In this document: piece by piece, positions 43,136 to 51,318 of the stretch
Layout: the number at the start of each line of letters is the position of its first letter
Numbering within the stretch: the first letter of the stretch is position 1
Assembly: GCA_022984795.1 (NCBI GenBank)
Contig: JALIHJ010000017.1
Location: 124,001-188,000 of the forward strand
Length of the DNA stretch: 64,000 nucleotides
From: Fabrea salina
Lineage: Eukaryota > Ciliophora > Heterotrichea > Heterotrichida > Fabreidae
Reading direction: 5' to 3'
The notes under the pieces: model-generated
Told to the model about the DNA's origin: nothing
What the model saw: the letters and a program-made list of their open reading frames with translations, nothing else
The model's database searches: none
Program-made: the position numbers and the translations under genes

Positions 43136-43239
43136 TATAAAAATGAGCGGATGTGATGAAGCATGTATTAAGGCTTTACATGAGCCGAAGCTGATAGAAC
43201 TGATTAGTGTTTAGTTTAAATTAGAAACTTATTATGCAT
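43136..43239. other. 104-base gap between convergent genes; weak small-RNA candidate
   Basis: Convergent gene ends in this window are usually 1-20 bases apart, so this gap is long. On the plus strand it holds GTGATGA, a match to the C box of C/D snoRNAs, followed 31 and 40 bases later by two CTGA strings like D boxes. No closing stem was found and the box spacing is short. A 23-codon frame beginning ATGAGCGGATG also fills most of it. Neither reading is convincing. Confidence 0.2.
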
Positions 43240-44223
43240 CTATTTAGTTTCTGAGTAATCAGCGTTAAGCTGTCTTTTAACTGCGATCCTTCGAGAATTA
43301 AACAGGTTGGGAACCTGATTCTTCCTCAAGTACAAATTATTGCTTTCGGTCTTAAAGTCATTAATAAGCGATAAGATATCTTTGACACCGCCTTCTTGGG
43401 CTTTGCGTTTCCTATTGTACTTCATAGCTCTTATAGGGTTACCCGAAAAGACTTGTTCTGTCAACTGACTGTAAGAGTTGTCTAAGGAGGCACTCTGGGG
43501 TCTTTTGTCAAAACTTTTCCTTTTGGAGCGGACTGAGTCCCTGACGCTGGTGTTGACTATTTCGAGTTCGTCTGGTTCAACCAGTTCTGGCAGCTGGAAT
43601 GAGTCTTGTTGTGGAGAGGACCTTGGAGTTTCGTCGAATATTTCGATTTGTTTGAGTAGGTTTAAGCAGTTGTCTCTGTAGTTTTGGTTTCTTGCAATTG
43701 GGTTTCCTTCTAGAGTTAAAGACCAAAGGTTGTCGCACGACCTTAGGTTGTCAATTTCTTCTAAGTTTTCGATTTCGTTGCCTTCTAGGTCCAGCACTTC
43801 TAGAGTTTCATTAAACATCAAGTCGTAAAGTCCTTTAACTGAGTTAAAAGCTGCGTAAATTTCTTTGATTGAAGGAAAAGAAGAGATGCCTTCGAAACTG
43901 GTCAACCCACATCTAGCAACCCAGATTATTTCTACACGCTGCCAGCCAGTGCCTAGGTCCCTGAAGGTTTCTAGATGGCTTCCGTTGAGTTTAAGTTCCT
44001 TTACACAAGGGCATAAGTCTCCGAATTTGTGAAGCGGGATTTCTTCGCAGTCTACCGTGAGTTCTAACTTCTGGAGTCTTTCAAGACTTGACTCTATTTG
44101 TCCTGTTAACTTGGTTAGAATTAAGCGTGGAGAATAGTTTTCTTCTTCGTTTTCTCGTCGCATTTGCTCTATGTGCTTAGGAGTGAATGGCCTTACTCTA
44201 ACAGCAGGTTTGCGCTGTTCCAT
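43240..44223 (-). CDS. LRRC56: LRRC56/ODA8 homologue, outer dynein arm transport factor
   Basis: A 327-aa leucine-rich-repeat protein. Residues about 65-200 carry the LRRs, with sequence typical of LRRC56: KELKLNGSHLETFRDLGTGW, WVARCGLTSFEGISSFPSIKEIY, LEVLDLEGNEIENL and LTLEGNPIA. The C-terminal third is polar and basic. In Chlamydomonas ODA8 acts with ODA5 and ODA10 in getting outer dynein arms ready and transporting them to the axoneme, and human LRRC56 mutations impair cilia. Human LRRC56 is longer (about 540 aa), so this copy has a shorter tail. Cytoplasmic and ciliary location expected. Confidence 0.88.
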   Translation of the reverse strand: MEQRKPAVRVRPFTPKHIEQMRRENEEENYSPRLILTKLTGQIESSLERLQKLELTVDCEEIPLHKFGDLCPCVKELKLNGSHLETFRDLGTGWQRVEIIWVARCGLTSFEGISSFPSIKEIYAAFNSVKGLYDLMFNETLEVLDLEGNEIENLEEIDNLRSCDNLWSLTLEGNPIARNQNYRDNCLNLLKQIEIFDETPRSSPQQDSFQLPELVEPDELEIVNTSVRDSVRSKRKSFDKRPQSASLDNSYSQLTEQVFSGNPIRAMKYNRKRKAQEGGVKDILSLINDFKTESNNLYLRKNQVPNLFNSRRIAVKRQLNADYSETK

Positions 44224-44279
44224 TTTGTTAGTTAATTACTTATTTGTTCAGTCTAAGTAACTTATAAACTTTTAGAAAG
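44224..44279. promoter_or_regulatory. 56-base divergent spacer between LRRC56 and ArfGAP
   Basis: AT-rich spacer containing GTTAGTTAATTACTTATTTG and CTTATAAACTTTTAG shortly before the ArfGAP start. The TATAAA string at about 44262 is a possible TATA element. Confidence 0.35.
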
Positions 44280-45104
44280 ATGGACGCTCAAAAGAAATTG
44301 AATGAAATACTCAATAAACCGGGTAACCGCGTTTGTGCTGACTGCGATACTAGGAATCCAAGATGGGCAAGCATCAATCTTGGAGTGTTTATTTGCATCC
44401 GGTGCTCTGGCCACCACCGCAACTTAGGTGTCCACATTTCTAAGATCAAGTCAGTAACCCTTGACAAGTGGACTCCTGAGATGCTAAACATCTTTGATAA
44501 ACTTGACAACGAAAAAGCCAACGCTTACTGGGAGTCGAAAAAACCCTCTAATGTGCAAAAGCCATCTGAAAGCACTCCTTCGTACTCAATAGAAAGGTTC
44601 CTTAGAGAGAAGTACGAAAGGAAAAGCTGGGCGCCCCAAGGAGTCACTGACCCCGTCCAAAAGATTTTGAAGGGTGAAACCGAACCTAAGCCCTCCCCGC
44701 CTGTTAAAAAAGTAGAGCCTAAAGCTCCAGAAGTTAACTTACTAGACATGGACTTTGAGGCTCCTTCACTTGCCTTTGCTAGTTCTAACTCTACCAGTAA
44801 CACTTCTCAGTTAACTAGCCCTCCTCAATTCACCAGTCCACAGTTCACTAACCCCCAGTTCGTCAGTCCACCCCAACCCCCAGCAGTAGACTTTCCTCCT
44901 ATCAACACCCAACCAGAAGTTAAGCAAGAGGACGAACGCCAAAAAAAGATCCAACAAGTCATGGCTATGTACAATCAGCCCCAACAGTTTATGCAGCAGC
45001 CTCCAACTCAACAGTTCCAGCCCTTAGGAGCAGTGGCTGCGCAGAATTTTTTTGCAAGTAGGCAAAACCCTCCATACCAGCAAGGTTATTGGCCGACCTT
45101 TTAG
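44280..45104 (+). CDS. ArfGAP of the SMAP/AGFG type
   Basis: GTPase-activating protein for Arf, 274 aa. The zinc finger is at residues 19-42 (C19, C22, C39, C42, with 16 residues between pairs) followed by the catalytic arginine finger R47 in GHHRNLGVHISKIKS. The ArfGAP domain ends near residue 118. The tail is disordered, proline/glutamine-rich, with NLLDMDFEAPS, a clathrin-box-like acidic-hydrophobic motif as in SMAP proteins. Repeated QFTSPQFTNPQF units and a Q/P-rich end complete it. Expected role: Arf1/Arf6 control in clathrin-coated vesicle formation. Confidence 0.92.
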   Translation: MDAQKKLNEILNKPGNRVCADCDTRNPRWASINLGVFICIRCSGHHRNLGVHISKIKSVTLDKWTPEMLNIFDKLDNEKANAYWESKKPSNVQKPSESTPSYSIERFLREKYERKSWAPQGVTDPVQKILKGETEPKPSPPVKKVEPKAPEVNLLDMDFEAPSLAFASSNSTSNTSQLTSPPQFTSPQFTNPQFVSPPQPPAVDFPPINTQPEVKQEDERQKKIQQVMAMYNQPQQFMQQPPTQQFQPLGAVAAQNFFASRQNPPYQQGYWPTF

Positions 45105-45138
45105 GTAGTGATAAATAATGACCTATCAAGTTATATAA

Positions 45139-46788
45139 ATGTCTCAAGCTAAACCGCGTAGTTCTTTGACAAACATTGAAAAGAAAATCAAAAACAAAAC
45201 CTTTGTGGCCAACTCTAACTTTGCGCTTTTCCTAACTTCAAATACTAACGAAAGCCAAGACTCAGTAAGGTTATCGTTTTTAACGGGTGAAGGAGCTTCA
45301 GAGCACTCGTTTACTTCCAAAGAGTTTTCCGAGAACTTGGTGTACAACTGTGCAAGCGACACTTCTTTTTCCATCATGAGTTTAATTCACAGTGCTTCAG
45401 AAAATTCAGTAATTGAACTCCCAGCTTCCCATGTAGTACTTGAAAGACTTAACCTAAACAGACCAATTACACTAAAAGGATTCCCAGGCACCTTACTAGA
45501 GATCCGAAATGGGTCGATAAACATAAACTTGGGCCACAACCACAAAAAGCAAAGAGTAGTTATTTGCGAAACAAACGTTGTGTTCACTTCTAGTGGTCTT
45601 CCTGAAAGCACTGCTTTATTTAACTTCCAAGGCCAAAAAGACGTACTGGAAGTCAGGGACTGCCAAATCAAAAGCCAAAACAACTCTTTTAATCCCAACC
45701 AACACTGCGAGATCCAAGATGTGTGTTTCTGGCTTAAACAGGAACATTCAACCCTTTACTTAGACTCCTGCAGAGTTTCTAACTTCTTCAAAGGCTTAAT
45801 TGCTGGACCTAACTCTAGCATTAGGGTTGAAAGGTCGCACTTCCAAGACCTTAAAAGCAGTGCTTTTTTTGTTGAGAGTCCCAAAAACTTTCTGTGCAGC
45901 TTCTCTAATTTCAGTAGATGCGGAGGCACTTCAATTGAACTTAAGTTAGTTAAGAGTTCCAATTCTGAAGGCAAGTCTAATTCCTGTTCTAATTCATCCG
46001 ACTCTACTTTCCACCAAAACTCAAACCAAGTCACCTTAGAAAACTGCAACTTCAAGTCTAGTGGAGCTTATGGAGTTTATATGCATGGGGATTATAAAAC
46101 CTACTTTCCTTGCGAAATAAAGCTTGACTCTTGCGAGTTTTTTAACAGCAAAAAGGAAGGCTTAGCAATAAAGCACCTGAACACTACAAGTGTAAGCATT
46201 CAAGGTAGCACTTTTAAGCAAAACCTTAAATCGGGGTGCTGGTTGCAAAAGGTGAACTGCCGAGTAAAATTAACCCAAAATCAAACCCATGAGTCTCAAA
46301 AAGGTTATGGAGTGTTTTTGTATGATGTATCAGCAAACATATCATACTTAGAGAGTTACCGAAACGCTTTGGGAGGGGTCATGGTAGTAGGTAGCAAAAC
46401 TAGTTCCTCCAACCAAGTAACTCTAACGAAATCTAGTTTGCAAAACAACCGCGAAAACGCTTTAAGTATCTTAAACTTCACTCAAGGCTCTGTAAAGGTT
46501 TCCAAAACTCAAATTAACCGTAACACTGGCAACGGAGTGTACATTACAGACTGTGAAAAGGCTTGTCTGCACTTTAAAAACTGTTTTCTAAGAAACAACT
46601 CTGGCTACGGAGCAGTGATTTCTAAAGCCAGAGGACTTATTTCTAACAGCGTTTTTGAAGGCAACTACTTAGGGCCTCTGTGCATGGATGAAACTGCCAA
46701 AAGAAGCTTCACAATAAAAAACAAAGACACCCACAACTCAATAGACACCAAAAAGTCCCCATGCAAGCCAAATTGCCTCATATTTTAA
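45139..46788 (+). CDS. Right-handed beta-helix repeat protein
   Basis: A 549-aa protein in which residues about 90-520 show repeated short units of the parallel beta-helix type. Recurring patterns are LENCNFKSSGAYGVYM, LDSCEFFNSKKEGLAI, SIQGSTFKQNLKSGCWL, and LTKSSLQNNRENALSI. Such helices occur in carbohydrate-processing enzymes and in FBXO11-type adaptor proteins. There is no signal peptide and no F-box, so it is probably cytosolic and may bind rather than cut. The C-terminus ends KSPCKPNCLIF, where a CLIF ending could be a CaaX prenylation box (C-L-I-F), which would tether it to membranes. Five bases from the convergent next gene. Confidence 0.75.
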   Translation: MSQAKPRSSLTNIEKKIKNKTFVANSNFALFLTSNTNESQDSVRLSFLTGEGASEHSFTSKEFSENLVYNCASDTSFSIMSLIHSASENSVIELPASHVVLERLNLNRPITLKGFPGTLLEIRNGSININLGHNHKKQRVVICETNVVFTSSGLPESTALFNFQGQKDVLEVRDCQIKSQNNSFNPNQHCEIQDVCFWLKQEHSTLYLDSCRVSNFFKGLIAGPNSSIRVERSHFQDLKSSAFFVESPKNFLCSFSNFSRCGGTSIELKLVKSSNSEGKSNSCSNSSDSTFHQNSNQVTLENCNFKSSGAYGVYMHGDYKTYFPCEIKLDSCEFFNSKKEGLAIKHLNTTSVSIQGSTFKQNLKSGCWLQKVNCRVKLTQNQTHESQKGYGVFLYDVSANISYLESYRNALGGVMVVGSKTSSSNQVTLTKSSLQNNRENALSILNFTQGSVKVSKTQINRNTGNGVYITDCEKACLHFKNCFLRNNSGYGAVISKARGLISNSVFEGNYLGPLCMDETAKRSFTIKNKDTHNSIDTKKSPCKPNCLIF

Positions 46789-46793
46789 TTTAT

Positions 46794-48236
46794 TTAATTA
46801 GGAGCTTGTTTAGACTTCGCAGGAAAATTGAACTGCGTAAAAGACTTTTTGTGCTTGGAACGGTAAAAATCTAAGTTCCCGATTTTATGAGTTTGGTTGC
46901 CGGACTCTTTCATGCCGCGTACGTGGATATTCACAAAGGGTTGTTTTTGGGTGCGGACTTTAGGTTTTTTCTTGACTAAGCCAATGAGCAACTTGAGTCT
47001 TTGGTTAGAAATTTTGGAACTAATAGGAGTGGACAAAGAAGTTTTGCGCTTAGCAGTGTAGTTGGACTTCGGAGACCTTGTAACTGAGAAATTGAAGCTT
47101 TTTTGCTTTGGAGGTGATAAACTTGAGTTGGGCTTTGCACTAAGAATTTCTAGGCTCAGTGGACTTTTTGAAGATGGCGTTGTGAGTTCTTGGAGTTGCT
47201 TTTGTTTGTTGAAAGTTGCTCTTCTGTAGTCAATTTTACTCATAATGCGGTTTTGAATGAATTCTTTTGCTTCTTCAGTTTTTAAAACCTGGTTTTTAAA
47301 GTTTTCTTTAGAAGTGACTAGAAGCACTCCAGTTTCAGATATGCACTGGCACGAGTAAATCCTTGAAATATTTCCCATGATGATATCTTCGTCTCCAATG
47401 AGTTCGTTAGTTACTAAGGTTGCAATGGGGTACTTTTTAGAAAAGCTCCTTGACTTGATTGAGTGAGGGGATGAAATTGTTGAGTTAAGCTTTACAGACT
47501 GCCACAACTGGAACTCGCCTTCTTGGATTATGTAAATGCAGTCAGCAAGGTCTCCTTCTTTGAATACGTAAGATTTTCTGGGGTATTTTTTAGTTTTAAA
47601 GTAAAAAGATAGGTTCCGAACTTGGTTGTTTGTGGGGTTTTTGTTAACTGAAAAGCTTTTAAGGAAAGTAGCTATGGTTTTAAACTTGGTTTGGAAAAAT
47701 TCATCGTAAGCTTCTAAGTAGTCCTGGTTCCTTATATAGGCTATGTGGCACTCGTTTAGACACTTTAAAGTTGAATCTTGAGTCATGTAAGTCTTTAAAG
47801 CTTTTTCGTCAATGCAGTCACCAGTTTCGAACGTTGTAATTACTTGGTTGGGTTTTTTAAAGCTTTTTTTGTATACTGTTACTTGGCCACTTAAAACTAC
47901 GTACTTCCTTTCGGACAGTTGTTTTTGAGGAATCAAAATAGGCCCGGGAGGGTAGAATTCGTAGAAGAAAAACTTTAGGCATTCTGAATGGAAGTCTTCG
48001 CTTGTTTCTTCTTCAAGGCTTTTAAAGAACTTTAAGTCTTTAGTGTAGCTATAGACAGAGCTAAGCAGACTGATAGTTCTTTCTCTGATTGGGAGTGACA
48101 AAATGCATCCGATTTTTTCTAACTGACTCAATTCACTGGAACTTTCTTTGTAAGGAGTGAGTCTGTTTCTGATTTCGGGCAACTTGCTTGGTGAAGGCAT
48201 AGTTAGTGTTAAAGGGGTCCCTGTATTTCTGCTCAT
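46794..48236 (-). CDS. Protein with two cyclic-nucleotide-binding-like domains
   Basis: A 480-aa protein. Two CNB-type beta rolls can be read: one at about residues 95-195 (YPPGPILIPQ, KYVVLSGQVTVYKKS, TFETGDCIDEKAL) and one at about 215-325 (YPRKSYVFKEGDLADCIYII, EGEFQLWQSV, ELIGDEDIIMGNISRIYSC). The phosphate-binding cassette of the second keeps G-D-E and an arginine (SRIYS) but lacks the F-G-E-x-A-L norm, and the first lacks it altogether, so binding of cAMP/cGMP is doubtful. The C-terminal 150 residues are basic and serine-rich. No kinase or channel domain is attached. Similar stand-alone CNB proteins are common in ciliates. Confidence 0.75.
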   Translation of the reverse strand: MSRNTGTPLTLTMPSPSKLPEIRNRLTPYKESSSELSQLEKIGCILSLPIRERTISLLSSVYSYTKDLKFFKSLEEETSEDFHSECLKFFFYEFYPPGPILIPQKQLSERKYVVLSGQVTVYKKSFKKPNQVITTFETGDCIDEKALKTYMTQDSTLKCLNECHIAYIRNQDYLEAYDEFFQTKFKTIATFLKSFSVNKNPTNNQVRNLSFYFKTKKYPRKSYVFKEGDLADCIYIIQEGEFQLWQSVKLNSTISSPHSIKSRSFSKKYPIATLVTNELIGDEDIIMGNISRIYSCQCISETGVLLVTSKENFKNQVLKTEEAKEFIQNRIMSKIDYRRATFNKQKQLQELTTPSSKSPLSLEILSAKPNSSLSPPKQKSFNFSVTRSPKSNYTAKRKTSLSTPISSKISNQRLKLLIGLVKKKPKVRTQKQPFVNIHVRGMKESGNQTHKIGNLDFYRSKHKKSFTQFNFPAKSKQAPN

Positions 48237-48270
48237 AATTATTGGCAGCTACTGAAATGGAAACTTTTAG
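48237..48270. promoter_or_regulatory. 34-base divergent spacer before the adenylate kinase gene
   Basis: Spacer between opposite start codons. It holds an out-of-frame ATG at 48257 followed by GAAACTTTTAG, so ribosomes would have to pass over it or start there and stop early. Confidence 0.3.
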
Positions 48271-48981
48271 ATGAAGTTTACTAGGTTGCTTATGATGGGT
48301 CCTCCGGGCGTAGGAAAGGGCACCTACGCAAGACTGTAAGTTCCATTCAGACTTTCGAAGGAACTCAAGATACCTTTAGTAGTTCTTGGGGATGAGATCC
48401 GCCAAATAGCTTCTCAGGAAAAAGTAAACCCAGTTTACGAAGACATTGCTCATCTAGTAGGCAAGGGGGCTCTTATAAACGACGGACTTGCCTGGGCAAT
48501 TCTTGCTAGGAAGATGCTTACAGTAGACACATCACAGGGATTCCTTATAGACGGGTACCCCAGAACCTTAGAAGAGGCTGAAATCATGGATTTGATGGGG
48601 TTCCCCTATGACCTCATGATAAGTCTAAGGCAAAAAGAAGAGGTGCTCGAAGAACTTGTACTGAAGAGAAGGTCTTGTTCGCAGTGCGGGGCTAGTTTTA
48701 ACTTAGCTCAAATCGAAGTAGAGGGATACAAGTTCCCAACTAAGTTTCCTAAAAAGAAAGGCATTTGCGACGACTGTGGAGGGAAGTTAGTTACTAGAAA
48801 CGATGACACTAAGCGCGTGTTTAAAAAACGACTTTTTGAGTTCAGAGTTAAAACAGAACCTTTAGAAGGCTTTTTTGAAGAGAAAAACAAACTGTTCACC
48901 TACGATATTTTTAAAGGAATTGATGACTTTCCTGAGTTTTTAGACAAACTTAAACAGAAGCTAACTAATGAACTTAATTAA
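48271..48981 (+). CDS. Adenylate kinase with Cys4 zinc LID
   Basis: Nucleoside monophosphate kinase (ATP + AMP to 2 ADP) of 231 aa after removal of a 15-base intron at 48336-48350. P-loop GPPGVGKGTYARL lies at residues 9-21, with the intron inside its last leucine codon. Then come GDEIRQIA (NMP-binding), GFLIDGYPRTLEEAE, LVLKRRSC and RNDDTKRVFKKRL. The LID carries four cysteines (CSQC and CDDC, about 33 residues apart), the zinc-binding form typical of Gram-positive bacteria and some protists and unlike the zinc-free LID of animal AK1/AK2. Length fits the long-LID class. ATG 48271 gives a normal start (MKFTRLLMMGPPG). It overlaps the ankyrin gene by 21 bases at the 3' end. Confidence 0.9.
48336..48350 (+). 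other. 15-base intron in the adenylate kinase gene
   Basis: GTAAGTTCCATTCAG splits a CTA leucine codon (CT|A). Unspliced reading gives a TAA inside the P-loop region; splicing restores TYARLLSKELKIPLVVLGDE. Confidence 0.92.
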
Positions 48982-49437
48982 CTCCCTCAGTAGGGTTCTA
49001 GGAAGTTTAAGCTTTTTACAAACTAGAGTAAAGGCTTTTCTTTGCTCCCAGTTGTGTTTAGGTATAATATAATCCTTTAAAAACTCCTTAACTTCTAGCT
49101 CGTTGTCGCCTTTGAAGTCTTTGAATGCTTCGAAAAAGTCACCCCAAGAAGCTTCAGCTTCTAGTAGTACTTTGAGACACCCAGTGTTTCCATACTCTAC
49201 TGCTATCATGAAAGCAGTTCTGTCAAGTCCGTCTTGTAAGTTTAAGTTTGCTTTTTTTGCAATTAGGTATTCTAGGAATTCAGTGTACCCATATCTGCAG
49301 ACTTCGTGCACTGCGTAACTTCCATGCAGCTCTTGGTTTACACTTATTCCTCTTTCTAGTAATTGTTTGTAGGAGTGTAGGTCGTTTCTAGATAGCATTT
49401 GGAGTAAAGAGTGCTTTAAAAGAACTTCGCAGTTCAT
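48961..49437 (-). CDS. Small ankyrin-repeat protein
   Basis: A 158-aa protein with about three ankyrin repeats at residues 15-100: LHSYKQLLERGISVNQ, GSYAVHEVCRYGYTEFLEYLIAKKANLN and GLDRTAFMIAVEYGNTGCLKVLLEAEA. The C-terminal 50 residues are helical and charged. With no other domain it is likely a protein-binding adaptor. Its stop (TAG, 48961-48963) lies inside the last codons of the convergent adenylate kinase gene. The two coding regions overlap by 21 bases, so their 3' ends must be read from both strands. Confidence 0.8.
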   Translation of the reverse strand: MNCEVLLKHSLLQMLSRNDLHSYKQLLERGISVNQELHGSYAVHEVCRYGYTEFLEYLIAKKANLNLQDGLDRTAFMIAVEYGNTGCLKVLLEAEASWGDFFEAFKDFKGDNELEVKEFLKDYIIPKHNWEQRKAFTLVCKKLKLPRTLLRELIKFIS

Positions 49438-49597
49438 TTTATTAAGTTAAATGGTGGTGTTTCTGCTTCTTGCAAATTTATAGCCTCGAGAGTGCTAACA
49501 GAGCTTAAGATCCCGTGTCTAGACTCAACTTCATTCCATCATCTATGCCTGACATTTATTATCCTTTATCAGAGACACTTAATTTATGGATAACATA
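49438..49597. other. 160-base gap between ankyrin and RPA1 genes; unexplained GC-richer core
   Basis: Between two genes on the same strand lies a 160-base gap, long for this window. Its centre is less AT-rich than other spacers and contains three short palindromes in a row, CTCGAG, CTTAAG and GTCTAGAC, at about 49487-49519. No tRNA box pair, snoRNA box set or open frame could be supported. It may be the RPA2-like spacer with promoter elements of the ankyrin gene or hold a small RNA. Confidence 0.25.
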
Positions 49598-51268
49598 CTA
49601 AAACAACTTTTCGAGTTCTTCCAAGTAGCCCTCCAGGGACTTTTTGGGCTCGCTTTCCAGAATGGCTATGAGGTTGCCTCTGGCTTTGCCGTCTTTGGCT
49701 TGCACTTTCAGGACTCCTTCTATTTCTCTGCCAATGGGGGCTGTTAGTATGTTGTTGAAGGACTCCATGTCAGTTTCGGAAAGGTGCTGCATGTAAGAGG
49801 CTGAGTGGCCTATGATCTTTTCGGCTGTGTTGTCGAAACACGTAACGAAAAAGGCCCCTGAGTGGTCTTGGAGTTTCAGAGAAGCCATGTAGCAGTAAGA
49901 ACACTCTGCAAAGCTGTCCTTGCACTTTTCGCACTTGTAGTACCCGTCAGCTTCTTTAACTACTTTGCGTTTGCAGGTTTCTGAGTTCTTGCAAGCGGTG
50001 TACCAGATGTTTGAGGGTTCTTCTTTCTTGATGTAGCCTATGAACCCTGAAACTCTCACTTGTTCTTCTTGGTCAGGACCGTCTTCGTAGGCGTCCCGGA
50101 TTTCCTGGAACGACTTGTAAGCGAACCTGTCTCCGTAGCTTTGCTTTTCGGTGATTTTGAGTGCTGACTCTGACTTGTAGCAGTTGTGGTACCAGTTGCA
50201 CAGAGCCATAACTTCTGGAATAGCTAAGTTGAACATGATCTTGGTGGTGTCCTTCATACTGCTTAGTGAGCAAGACTGGTAGTCACTTACCCTAACTCCC
50301 TTGGCAACCATTACACTTCCCACTGAAGCATCTAGCATTTCGTTTTCGGCGTCTTTGTTCCAAAGAGTGAGTTCAATTGACCTTAGGCTGTCGTCAGTCA
50401 GAGCGAGGTTCCTTTTTTTGAGTTGGTCTCCTTTTCTAGAGGTAATCTCAGCCACTTCTCCTGCAGAGGTAACTACTCCGCAAACGTCCACAACACTTCT
50501 GATCTTCTCGGGCAGGTCTTTGATCTTCACGAAACTGAACTTTTCCTTCTCGATCTCTCCTGAGTCTTCAGCTTGTGTGATTGAAGAGTGCTGGTCGAAG
50601 GTAAGAGCGTAGTCGCATTTGACCACTTGGAACCTTTGGTTGGCCATTTTGACCCTTCCGCCTTTGAACACGTAAACTTTGTCTTCTTCAAGAGTGTTGT
50701 AAAACATGTCTGCTGCTTCGTTGAAGAACGAGGCTTGGATTTCGTCACCTGAAGAGTCCAGCAGGTTGGCGTTAAACAACTTCCCAGAGCCTCTGTCGTT
50801 GTTCCAGTGCCTTATGTCTGACTTCTTGGTGACTCTGAGTTTCATGGCTAGGTCAAAGGTACTTGTGGTGAGTCCTCTGATGGGAACGTAGTTTGCAGAG
50901 TCCCTTTGGGCAGAGCGCTGAATGGACTCCAAATCCACTTTGTCAATGGATGTTGGGTTGCCTACTCTCTCGCCAAACTCTGCTCCAGGACTGTAAGCGT
51001 CTATGAACTTTGCTTTTTTGTCTCCGTAGTCAACCCACTCGTACTTCTGCACCAACACAAGTTGGTTTACCTTAAGTCTTGTTTCGGGGTTCAGACTGGG
51101 GTTCTGGGAACTAACTACGAACTGGTCGAAGTACTCTCCGTCTGACAAAACTACTCGGTGCCCGTCCTTCATGGGTTTGATGCCAATTACTTGGAGAGTG
51201 GGCTGCAAGTCGAAGTAAGACTTTCCGCGGGCTATTTCCGGAATTGCGCTTTTAGTTAAAAGTTCCAT
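49598..51268 (-). CDS. RPA1: Replication protein A 70-kDa subunit
   Basis: Large subunit of RPA, 556 aa. The N-terminal protein-interaction OB fold (residues 1-105: LQVIGIKPMKDGHRVVLSDGEYFDQFVVS) is followed by a short linker. DNA-binding domains A (about 125-235: YVPIRGLTTSTFDLAMKLRVTKKSDIRHW) and B (about 245-345: RSVVDVCGVVTSAGEVAEITSRKG) come next. Domain C (about 375-556) has the zinc ribbon with C-x5-C, KCEKC and then the helix-loop ending. Human RPA1 is about 616 aa; the shortening lies mostly in the flexible linker. The aromatic base-stacking residues in A and B look kept. Together with RPA2 (9.3 kb) this gives two of three RPA subunits in one window. Confidence 0.95.
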   Translation of the reverse strand: MELLTKSAIPEIARGKSYFDLQPTLQVIGIKPMKDGHRVVLSDGEYFDQFVVSSQNPSLNPETRLKVNQLVLVQKYEWVDYGDKKAKFIDAYSPGAEFGERVGNPTSIDKVDLESIQRSAQRDSANYVPIRGLTTSTFDLAMKLRVTKKSDIRHWNNDRGSGKLFNANLLDSSGDEIQASFFNEAADMFYNTLEEDKVYVFKGGRVKMANQRFQVVKCDYALTFDQHSSITQAEDSGEIEKEKFSFVKIKDLPEKIRSVVDVCGVVTSAGEVAEITSRKGDQLKKRNLALTDDSLRSIELTLWNKDAENEMLDASVGSVMVAKGVRVSDYQSCSLSSMKDTTKIMFNLAIPEVMALCNWYHNCYKSESALKITEKQSYGDRFAYKSFQEIRDAYEDGPDQEEQVRVSGFIGYIKKEEPSNIWYTACKNSETCKRKVVKEADGYYKCEKCKDSFAECSYCYMASLKLQDHSGAFFVTCFDNTAEKIIGHSASYMQHLSETDMESFNNILTAPIGREIEGVLKVQAKDGKARGNLIAILESEPKKSLEGYLEELEKLF

Positions 51269-51318
51269 ATTTATTAGCTCAGAGTTGTCTGGTGTTGGAT
51301 TCCAAATCCTTCAGAGTA
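51269..51318. promoter_or_regulatory. 50-base spacer between PA14-protein end and RPA1 start
   Basis: Short spacer upstream of RPA1 (minus strand), with TATTTATTAG directly before the start codon on that strand, a string also found before the PA14 protein gene. Confidence 0.3.

Noticed and set aside
43142-43213. 23-codon reading frame in the gap
   Set aside because: Too short to support, with no known match.
49480-49560. tRNA or snRNA gene in the gap before RPA1
   Set aside because: No paired A and B boxes, no acceptor stem, and no U-snRNA motif could be found.
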